Shown: positions 1 through 5,611 of the stretch, piece after piece
Layout of the letters: each line of letters begins with the position of its first letter
Position numbering within the stretch: position 1 is the stretch's first letter
NCBI GenBank assembly: GCA_003536545.1
Contig: DPZW01000035.1
Span: 1 to 5,611 of the forward strand
Length of the DNA stretch: 5,611 nt
From: Rhodospirillaceae bacterium
Lineage (GTDB): Bacteria > Pseudomonadota > Alphaproteobacteria > UBA11073
Direction of reading: 5' to 3'
Made by a program: the position numbers and the translations under genes
The notes under the pieces: model-generated
The model's database searches: none
What the model was told of the DNA's origin: nothing
What the model saw: the letters and a program-made list of their open reading frames with translations, nothing else

Positions 1-905
1 GCGAACGCGCCAAAAATATGTTTGCCGATGCCATTCACCTCGACCCGCCGCTGGATGCGCCCGAACTGCCCAAACAATTCGTCAGCCAAATTCACATTCA
101 GGATTTGCAAAAAACCCATCCAAAACTCGCGGCCTATATTTCAGAAATGATGCGCGCCGCGCCGGATCCTTTGGCAGGGCTGGAGCATGTTTTGCAAAAG
201 CTGCATAAAAACGAGGATCTGAGCGAAGGCGAAGCGCGGCAATTCCTGGAAGCTTCCGCGCGTTCTATCAAGGAACGTCCGTGGCAAATCCCCCTTGAAC
301 GTGCGATTGCGGACCGGTGGGATGTGATCCGCTGGAACATTGAGGTTGCACAGCTGCAGGAAGTTCTGGCTGAACATAATGCGGATCCGACCGAGGCCAG
401 CCAATATGCGGTATGGACTATTTTCAATGGACTGCGCGTAAACCATGAAGCATTTTTGACGGGTAATATCTGGGACACGATGTTGTGTCATATTATTGAA
501 GGTCGCAAGGTAATTGACCCGGTTGGCACCGAAAAATCCATGATTGCACCCGGCGGGGATGGTACGGAACTGGGCGGATTAATGCAGGCCGCCGTGGCAG
601 CAATTTCACGCACATTCAGTTTTGAAGGGCCCGGCGGCAAAGTTTTTGAATTCAAGGGTGAAGGCCCATTTGTGGAATATATTGAACGCACCATGATCCA
701 GCGTGACGGCAAATGGGTACGATTGAACGATGCATTTTTGCCGGGCAATGCCAAACAGGTATTTCAATCCACCATGCCAAAGACGCGCGGCGCGCAAACA
801 TGGGCAGGTGAGATGCAGGAAAAATTTAATACTGACCCGGCCGCATTGCGCGCAGAATGCGAAGCCAACGGCTGGCTGAAGTCACTCGCGCGCCTGCAGG
901 GCTGA
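1..905 (+). CDS. Unrecognised soluble protein, probably 5'-truncated by the window edge
   Basis: I do not recognise this protein and assign no function. The frame is open from the first complete codon (base 3) to a TGA at 903-905. The first ATG is at 18, which would give 295 residues, but the 17 bases before it contain no ribosome binding site and in-frame codons (E-R-A-K-N) precede it. The true start therefore probably lies upstream. Counting from that ATG, residues ~25-160 look largely helical and charged, with W101, W106, W133 and W152. Residues ~175-190 are Gly-rich (APGGDGTELGG), and ~200-240 look like beta strands with Gly turns (FEGPGGKVFEFKGEG). There is no signal peptide, membrane segment or cysteine metal cluster. 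It converges on the minus-strand dehydrogenase gene and overlaps it by 24 bases. The long frame and protein-like composition make it a confident gene of unknown role. Confidence 0.8.
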   Translation, partial: ERAKNMFADAIHLDPPLDAPELPKQFVSQIHIQDLQKTHPKLAAYISEMMRAAPDPLAGLEHVLQKLHKNEDLSEGEARQFLEASARSIKERPWQIPLERAIADRWDVIRWNIEVAQLQEVLAEHNADPTEASQYAVWTIFNGLRVNHEAFLTGNIWDTMLCHIIEGRKVIDPVGTEKSMIAPGGDGTELGGLMQAAVAAISRTFSFEGPGGKVFEFKGEGPFVEYIERTMIQRDGKWVRLNDAFLPGNAKQVFQSTMPKTRGAQTWAGEMQEKFNTDPAALRAECEANGWLKSLARLQG

Positions 906-3683
906 ATTTAAAATCTGCACGGGATGCATGGCCGCAATATTTTCACAGCGGCTGATCTGACTGCGGCAGGAATAACCCGTCACCGCATTGCCGCGTGATA
1001 TTTTACCGCGCCACGACAGGTCATATAAACCGCGTGAATTATTGATATGTTCAGATTGATGGCCATAAGCTCCCGCCATACCGCAACATCCTGTGGCAAC
1101 GACACTCAGCGTCATACCCATTTTTGCAAAAATATTTTGCCATAACGTTGTGCTTTGCGGCGCAGCGGTTTTTTCACTGCAATGCAAAAATAACTGATGC
1201 TGTGCGGGGTTAGTCTGCGGCAAATCCAGATCAGATAAAAATTCTTGCAGCAATTGAACATGATATGTCGGTTGGCGTTTGAGTGCTTTGGGATATTCAT
1301 CCCGAAAAACCAATGTCATGGCCGGGTCAATGCCAATCATCGGCGCAGCGGCTTTCTGCCATTCAGACAGCATAGCATCATTTCGCGTTACAATTTTCTG
1401 AAAGGTTTTTTTAAACCCTGCCAGGTGAAAAGTTTTTCCACTTTGGAAAAATGGGATAACCAATGGTGTGAAGCCAAGCTTGTGCAGCAATTGCAGAAAA
1501 GAAATCACAACTTGTGGTTCAAAATAACTGGTATAGGCATCCTGCACAATCAGCACGGGCTGCGGCGCATTTCTTACATTTTCTGCTGTTGCAAATCTAA
1601 AACTAAATTCTTGCATCAAGGCACGCAAAGATTTCTCAGGTGGCTTTGGCAAATCCCGCAAACCAAACAAATCGGGCAATTGCACGGGCAAAGCTGATAA
1701 TATTGGCACGGCAATCTCCGTGCAGGCAAGTAGATAATCCCGCAATGGACGCGGGCGCGTTTGATAAAATTCTGCCAGAAAATCTGTTTTCATGTCCGGG
1801 ATATTCACGTGAATAGGACAAACAGCGGTGCAGGCCTTGCAGGACAAACAGCCGTGCAAAGCTTCCTTGACTTGCGGCGCAAATTTTTCAGCTGCGCGTA
1901 CATCGGCACTTTTCAGGCGCATCCATTCACGCAGCAAACCTGCCCTGCCCTTAGGCGAATGGCGGCGGTCATGTGTGATTTTATAAGATGGGCACATTGT
2001 ATCATCCGGCATGACACTGAAACACAAGCCGTTTCCGTTACATTCAGTTGCTTTTGTGAATAGCGCAGAAATTTTTGAATTAATCTGCCGGTCATGATGG
2101 CCGCGCAATGACACCGCATCAATCTCCAGTAATTTTTGTCCCGGCGGCACAGCAATTTTACCAGGGTTAAGGCGATGATGCGGGTCAAAATGCAATTTTA
2201 TTTTTTGCATCAGGGCATAATAATTTGTACCCACAATTTCTGTGGTATAGGCCGCGCGCAACCCCTTGCCATGCTCACCCCATAAGACACCGCCGTATTT
2301 TTTTAAAATTTGAACTGCGCCATCCGTTAAAATACGAATAAATTTTTCATCTTCTTCCTGGCGTAAATCCAATGCGGGCCGCGTATGCAAACATCCCGCA
2401 TCGCTATGGCCAAACATCCCGCAGTCCAGCCCATGGCTGGACAAAAAAGTCCGCAGCTCGGCAATATAATCTGCCAGATGATGCGGTGGCACTGCCGTAT
2501 CTTCCATAAAAGGAATGGGGCGGCGGTTGCCTGTCATATTGCCCAATAACCCTGCGCATTTTTTGCGCATTTCCTTGATGCTGCTGATTTCTGCCGGATT
2601 CTCTGTGGCATAAAATGCAACAGCGATGCCATCTGTTTTTAATGCGTTACAAAATGCCTGCACATCACTGGCCAGTGCTTCTGCGTCATAACGCTCAAAC
2701 TCGGCAAAATGCATGGCACGAATAATGGTGGCATCCGATTGTGGAAACACATTTTCAACACTGTGCCAGACAATATCCCTGCGTGCCAAATCCATGATGT
2801 GATTATCAATGGTCTCAATCGCCGTGGGGTTAAATTTTAACAGCGCACCGACATGGCGCAACGCCGTGTCAAAGTTATCATAGGCCAATGCCACCATGGC
2901 TTTATATTGTGGGCGCGGCATAATTTTTAATTTTATTTCCTGCAGCACAACCAACGAGCCTTCAGATCCCGCCAATAACCGATTAAAATCCAGCCGTCCG
3001 TTTTGTTTATCAAAACTGCCCGGAATATTATAAGCACTGAGCCCGCGTGGCATTTGCGGGATAGCCGCACAAGCTGCATCGTAATCCGCAGCAATAATTT
3101 CCCGCAGTTCAGCATCACTGTAATTTGATGTATCTATTTGCTGTCCATTTGCCAAAACTGCACGCAGGGATAAAACATAATCACCTGTTTTTCCGTAAAC
3201 CGTCGAACCCTTGCCACAGGCATCGGTTGAAACCATACCGCCCAGGGTTGCGCTTTTGCTGGGAGAAATATCGGGCGGGAAAAAATAGCCGTGGGGCGCA
3301 AGTGCCGCATTCAGCTGGTCTAAAACCACGCCGGGCTCCACCCGCACAAAGCCATTGGCAATGTCAATTTCCAGAATCCGGTTGAGATAGCGGCTGGTAT
3401 CAATAATCACACTATCGTTCAGTGATTGGCCATTCGTGCCCGTCCCGCCCCCACGCGGCGTAAAAGCAATACCCGCGAAACGTTCTTCCTGCGCCAGTTT
3501 TAAGATAGCAGCCAAATCACTTTGCGTGCGCGGAAATAGCACAGCATGTGGCAAGATTTGATAAATGCTGTTGTCCGTCGCATGGACCAGGCGCGTCGGC
3601 ATATCCAGCCGCGCTTCGCCGCCATAACCGGCATGGGGCAAGGCCGCACAAAATTCTGCAATGCAATCTGAGGAAAGATTCAC
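882..3683 (-). CDS. ydiJ: YdiJ-family FAD/Fe-S D-2-hydroxyglutarate-type dehydrogenase
   Basis: This is a flavin and iron-sulfur oxidoreductase that oxidises a D-2-hydroxyacid, most likely D-2-hydroxyglutarate to 2-oxoglutarate, passing electrons on to a respiratory carrier. The substrate is inferred from the family. The 933 residues match remembered E. coli YdiJ (about 1018) end to end. The FAD-binding PCMH domain covers ~40-255, with PRGGGTGTNG at 76-85 and SATLGGMVSTDACGKGS at 144-160. The FAD-oxidase C-terminal domain follows to ~510. It carries H426 and H433 (GHSDAGCLH) and E470 (GEHGKG), which line up with the metal-binding His/His/Glu of D2HGDH enzymes. Iron-sulfur cysteines come next: C548, C554, C564, then a classic CxxCxxCxxxCP at C612, C615, C618, C622. 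The C-terminal CCG-type domain has C835, C866-C867 and C906 (TGYSC). The GTG start is the only ATG/GTG/TTG after the in-frame stop at 3741-3743, and it keeps the conserved N-terminal helix. No good ribosome binding site precedes it. The protein appears cytoplasmic or membrane-peripheral. Confidence 0.93.
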   Translation of the reverse strand: MNLSSDCIAEFCAALPHAGYGGEARLDMPTRLVHATDNSIYQILPHAVLFPRTQSDLAAILKLAQEERFAGIAFTPRGGGTGTNGQSLNDSVIIDTSRYLNRILEIDIANGFVRVEPGVVLDQLNAALAPHGYFFPPDISPSKSATLGGMVSTDACGKGSTVYGKTGDYVLSLRAVLANGQQIDTSNYSDAELREIIAADYDAACAAIPQMPRGLSAYNIPGSFDKQNGRLDFNRLLAGSEGSLVVLQEIKLKIMPRPQYKAMVALAYDNFDTALRHVGALLKFNPTAIETIDNHIMDLARRDIVWHSVENVFPQSDATIIRAMHFAEFERYDAEALASDVQAFCNALKTDGIAVAFYATENPAEISSIKEMRKKCAGLLGNMTGNRRPIPFMEDTAVPPHHLADYIAELRTFLSSHGLDCGMFGHSDAGCLHTRPALDLRQEEDEKFIRILTDGAVQILKKYGGVLWGEHGKGLRAAYTTEIVGTNYYALMQKIKLHFDPHHRLNPGKIAVPPGQKLLEIDAVSLRGHHDRQINSKISALFTKATECNGNGLCFSVMPDDTMCPSYKITHDRRHSPKGRAGLLREWMRLKSADVRAAEKFAPQVKEALHGCLSCKACTAVCPIHVNIPDMKTDFLAEFYQTRPRPLRDYLLACTEIAVPILSALPVQLPDLFGLRDLPKPPEKSLRALMQEFSFRFATAENVRNAPQPVLIVQDAYTSYFEPQVVISFLQLLHKLGFTPLVIPFFQSGKTFHLAGFKKTFQKIVTRNDAMLSEWQKAAAPMIGIDPAMTLVFRDEYPKALKRQPTYHVQLLQEFLSDLDLPQTNPAQHQLFLHCSEKTAAPQSTTLWQNIFAKMGMTLSVVATGCCGMAGAYGHQSEHINNSRGLYDLSWRGKISRGNAVTGYSCRSQISRCENIAAMHPVQILNSALQARE

Positions 3684-3734
3684 GGTCTTAGCTATAGCAT
3701 AAAGCCGTATGTGGCGAAATCTCTCATCCGGTCT

Positions 3735-3762
3735 TTTACTTTAGTTGGCAAACAGGCATAAT
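3735..3762 (+). promoter_or_regulatory. Candidate sigma-70 promoter for the manC-like gene
   Basis: A -35-like TTTACT (3735-3740, 4 of 6 matches to TTGACA) is followed after 16 bases by CATAAT (3757-3762, 5 of 6 matches to TATAAT). Transcription would begin near 3769, leaving a leader of only about 14 bases that just includes the ribosome binding site. The very short leader is a reason for caution. No operator is evident. Confidence 0.35.
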
Positions 3763-3769
3763 GCAGTGC

Positions 3770-3774
3770 GGGAG
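3770..3774 (+). promoter_or_regulatory. Ribosome binding site that fixes the manC start
   Basis: GGGAG lies 8 bases before the ATG at 3783, a normal spacing. An in-frame GTG at 3774 would give a protein three residues longer (M-I-C-M-P), but it overlaps this site and has no binding site of its own. The ATG at 3783 is therefore the better start. Confidence 0.65.
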
Positions 3775-3782
3775 TGATTTGC

Positions 3783-5228
3783 ATGCCATCCAACCATCAG
3801 AAAATAGTACCGGTCATTCTTTCCGGTGGTACGGGGACGCGCCTGTGGCCCCTGTCACGTGATAATCACCCTAAACAGTTTATTGGCATCATGGATGTCA
3901 AAACGCCGATTATCCAGGAGACAATTGTCCGCATTCTGGATGATAATTTATTTCATCAACCTTTGATGGTTGGTAACGATGCACATCGCTTTATGCTGGC
4001 AGAACAAATGAAGCGTTGCGGCATTGCCGAACCTAAAATTATCATTGAACCGTCCGCGCATAACACCGCCCCCGCCATTACGGCGGCGGCATTATACGTA
4101 CAACAACATTATGGCAATGCACTGATGCTGATCTTGCCAACCGATCATATCATTGGTGATACTGATGCTTTTCTGGATGGGATTCACCGCGCGGCAAGCG
4201 CGGCACAAAAGGGTTATCTGGTCACCTTTGGCATCCAGCCGGACCATCCCGAAACAGGCTATGGCTACATTCAACGCGGCAACGAAATTTCAGATAGAAA
4301 AAATACGTTTCAGGTTTCTTCATTCGCGGAAAAGCCGGATGCAGCAACGGCCGAAAGATTTCTGGCTGAAGGTAATTACCTATGGAATAGCGGGATGTTT
4401 ATGTTCCCGGCAGAATTGATGCTCGATGAAATGCAAAATCTGCAGCCAGACCTCGTTGATGCTTGTCGTGAAGCATTATCTGCAAGCACACAGGATAATA
4501 ATTTTATTCGCCTTCAGGAAAGTGCTTTTGAAAGAACAAAAAATATTTCGATTGATTATGCCCTGATGGAAGCCACACGCCGCGCCGCCGTTGTCGCGCT
4601 TGATTGCGGCTGGAGCGATACGGGCGCATGGGATTTATTATGGAGCGTGTCGCCAAAAGACGGCAATGGCAATGCTGTTTTTGGTGAATGTTACACGCTC
4701 GACAGCCATGACTGTTATATGCGCAGCGAGAATGGCCCCGCCATCGCAACACTGGGCGTCGATAATCTGGTGGTGATTGCGACCAAGGATGCGGTGATGG
4801 TCACCCATAAAGACAAGGCGCAATCACTGAAAAAAATGGTTGCTCATGTACGGCAGCGAAATCCTGATCTGGTACAGGAAAATCAGCGTGTTTACCGCCC
4901 CTGGGGAGCCTATGAACGCATTCACGGCGGCGAACGTTTTCAGGTCAAACGCCTGACAGTCAAACCCGGTGAAAAATTATCCCTGCAAATGCATTATCAC
5001 CGTGCCGAGCACTGGATTGTGGTAGCTGGCACCGCGCGCATGACCTGTGATGATATCACCAAGGTTGTGACGGAGAATGAGTCTTTTTACATCCCATGCG
5101 GCAGTGTGCATAGCATTGAGAACTCCGGGAAGATTAATCTCGACATTATTGAAGTGCAGACAGGATCCTATCTGGGTGAGGACGATATTGTCCGCCTCTC
5201 GGATATCTATGGCCGTATAAAAACCTAG
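3783..5228 (+). CDS. manC: Bifunctional mannose-1-phosphate guanylyltransferase / mannose-6-phosphate isomerase (type II PMI)
   Basis: This cytoplasmic enzyme makes GDP-mannose from mannose-1-phosphate and GTP. Its C-terminal domain interconverts fructose-6-phosphate and mannose-6-phosphate. The product feeds capsule, exopolysaccharide, O-antigen or GDP-fucose/rhamnose synthesis. From the ATG it has 481 residues, the usual length of ManC/AlgA/XanB proteins. The nucleotidyltransferase domain (~8-290) shows GGTGTRLWPLSR at 15-26, PKQ at 30-32, EPSAHNTAPA at 89-98, LPTDH at 118-122, ETGYGYI at 157-163, FAEKP at 181-185, WNSGMF at 201-206 and WSDTGAWD at 277-284. The cupin isomerase domain (~330-478) begins with RPWGAYE and has the QMHYHRAEHW metal site (H404, H406, E409) with H443 in GSVHSIEN. 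Both active sites look intact. It is divergent from the ydiJ-like gene and 66 bases upstream of a same-strand MshEN-domain gene. No phosphomannomutase or glycosyltransferase is visible here, so the polymer served is unknown. The symbol could equally be algA, cpsB or xanB. Confidence 0.95.
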   Translation: MPSNHQKIVPVILSGGTGTRLWPLSRDNHPKQFIGIMDVKTPIIQETIVRILDDNLFHQPLMVGNDAHRFMLAEQMKRCGIAEPKIIIEPSAHNTAPAITAAALYVQQHYGNALMLILPTDHIIGDTDAFLDGIHRAASAAQKGYLVTFGIQPDHPETGYGYIQRGNEISDRKNTFQVSSFAEKPDAATAERFLAEGNYLWNSGMFMFPAELMLDEMQNLQPDLVDACREALSASTQDNNFIRLQESAFERTKNISIDYALMEATRRAAVVALDCGWSDTGAWDLLWSVSPKDGNGNAVFGECYTLDSHDCYMRSENGPAIATLGVDNLVVIATKDAVMVTHKDKAQSLKKMVAHVRQRNPDLVQENQRVYRPWGAYERIHGGERFQVKRLTVKPGEKLSLQMHYHRAEHWIVVAGTARMTCDDITKVVTENESFYIPCGSVHSIENSGKINLDIIEVQTGSYLGEDDIVRLSDIYGRIKT

Positions 5229-5253
5229 CCCAGGCATGCTTTTATGGGCTGGT
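5223..5253 (+). other. Inverted repeat after manC (weak hairpin, not a clear terminator)
   Basis: AGCCCA at 5227-5232 can pair with TGGGCT at 5245-5250 across a 12-base loop. Past a one-base bulge, ACC (5223-5225) can pair with GGT (5251-5253). The stem begins at the manC stop codon. No run of T follows (GGCTATTTAAGG), so efficient intrinsic termination is doubtful. Partial attenuation, a 3'-end stability element or chance are all possible. Confidence 0.35.
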
Positions 5254-5294
5254 GGCTATTTAAGGAATCATAATTTCGTATAGAATCCGTGCCA

Positions 5295-5611
5295 ATGGCT
5301 TTCCTCGACAATCGCATCACAGACATTCTCGTCGAATACGGCTTTGTCACACTTGCCCAATTGGATGAAGCCATAGAGCTGCAAAAGCGTTGGTCCATGC
5401 CGATTGTCGATGTTCTGGCATCCAAAGGATATATCACACCTACAGAGATTGCTACTGCGCTGTCACGGCAATTTGATCTGGAAATTATTGATCTGGTCAA
5501 CAACCTGCCCACAGGGGCATTGCTGGACGTGAATATGATCCAGCAATATCTGGCAGACCAGATGATACCCTGGCGCAGCAGCGATGGTATCATCACGGTT
5601 GCCATTGCCAA
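5295..5611 (+). CDS. MshEN (GspE/PilB N-terminal) domain protein, 3'-truncated by the window
   Basis: The first 105 residues form an MshEN/T2SSE_N domain. This domain is found at the N-terminus of type II secretion and type IV pilus ATPases and in some inner-membrane glycosyltransferases, and several members bind c-di-GMP. Two 24-residue motifs run R7-Q30 and P36-Q59 with exactly the five-residue gap of the family. The first keeps R7, L12, V13, G16, V18, L23 and Q30. The second keeps L41, G45, I47, L56 and Q59 but has P36 and V38 where Arg and Gly are typical. The following MIPWRSSDGIITVAIA (90-105) fits the alpha/beta part of the domain. No signal peptide is present. The output domain lies beyond the window, so it could be a pilus/secretion ATPase, a family 2 glycosyltransferase or a stand-alone receptor. 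The ATG at 5295 has no clear ribosome binding site, and an in-frame GTG at 5289 is an alternative. It lies 66 bases after manC on the same strand, so co-transcription is possible. Confidence 0.85.
   Translation, partial: MAFLDNRITDILVEYGFVTLAQLDEAIELQKRWSMPIVDVLASKGYITPTEIATALSRQFDLEIIDLVNNLPTGALLDVNMIQQYLADQMIPWRSSDGIITVAIA

Larger units (their letters stand above)
3684..3782. promoter_or_regulatory. Divergent intergenic region between ydiJ-like and manC-like genes
   Basis: These 99 bases separate two genes transcribed away from each other, so they must hold the control signals of at least the ydiJ-like gene and probably of manC. On the minus strand I see A/T-rich hexamers such as TATGCT near the GTG start, but no convincing spaced -35/-10 pair. 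An 8-base palindrome, GCTATAGC, lies at about 3691-3698, just upstream of the dehydrogenase start. It is short enough to be chance. I cannot name a regulator. Confidence 0.5.

Noticed and set aside
134..797. Several minus-strand open frames of 63-116 codons
   Set aside because: They overlap one another in different frames and lie antisense to the better-composed 1-905 frame. They are Ser/Arg/Cys-rich without domains.
931..952. GCCGC/GCGGC inverted repeat just past the first gene's stop, considered as a terminator
   Set aside because: It has only five base pairs with a 12-base loop and no T-run, and it lies within the coding sequence of the dehydrogenase (codons around TGYSCRSQ), which explains it.
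1245..1697. 150-codon plus-strand open frame inside the dehydrogenase gene
   Set aside because: It is antisense to a gene with strong family matches across the same stretch, and its translation (many Cys, His, Gln, no domain) looks like a shadow frame.
3774..3776. GTG as start of the manC-like gene
   Set aside because: It overlaps the GGGAG site that is ideally spaced for ATG at 3783, has no site of its own, and the three extra residues are not part of the conserved domain.
5262..5266. AAGGA as ribosome binding site for the MshEN gene
   Set aside because: It lies 28 bases before the ATG at 5295 and 22 before the GTG at 5289, too far for either, and no start codon falls at a proper distance.
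5257..5284. CATAAT (5269-5274) and TATAGA (5279-5284) as -10 elements for the MshEN gene
   Set aside because: Neither has a plausible -35 hexamer at 16-18 bases upstream, so I do not call a promoter. A/T-rich hexamers are expected by chance in this gap.
5225..5611. 128-codon minus-strand open frame at the window end
   Set aside because: It lies opposite the MshEN gene, whose two motifs are in exact register. The antisense product has shadow-like composition.

Overview
The window is a compact stretch of bacterial chromosome, roughly half G+C by eye, with gene content typical of a Gram-negative proteobacterium. It holds four protein genes and almost no non-coding DNA. I see no RNA gene, insertion sequence, CRISPR array or phage element. 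An alphaproteobacterial origin would fit the base composition and gene mix, but this is a guess. The YdiJ-type dehydrogenase only shows that the relatives lie among proteobacteria.

Layout: (1) Bases 1-905, plus strand, are the 3' part of a soluble protein I do not recognise. Its reading frame is open at the window edge. (2) Bases 882-3683, minus strand, are a 933-residue YdiJ-family FAD/iron-sulfur D-2-hydroxyacid (D-2-hydroxyglutarate type) dehydrogenase. Its last 24 bases overlap tail-to-tail with gene 1. (3) A 99-base divergent intergenic region (3684-3782) should carry the promoters for the dehydrogenase and for gene 4. (4) Bases 3783-5228, plus strand, are a bifunctional mannose-1-phosphate guanylyltransferase/mannose-6-phosphate isomerase (ManC/AlgA type) that supplies GDP-mannose. 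(5) From 5295 to the window end, plus strand, is the start of a protein whose first ~105 residues form an MshEN (GspE/PilB N-terminal) domain, a family that includes c-di-GMP receptors.

How they may work together: genes 4 and 5 face the same way with a 66-base gap. They could form a unit that makes or exports a mannose-containing surface polysaccharide under second-messenger control, but the catalytic part of gene 5 lies outside the window. The dehydrogenase is metabolically separate, oxidising a D-2-hydroxyacid into the electron transport chain, and is probably only a chromosomal neighbour. The most interesting point is the MshEN domain: its two 24-residue motifs are in exact register, but the second has lost the Arg and Gly expected at its head.
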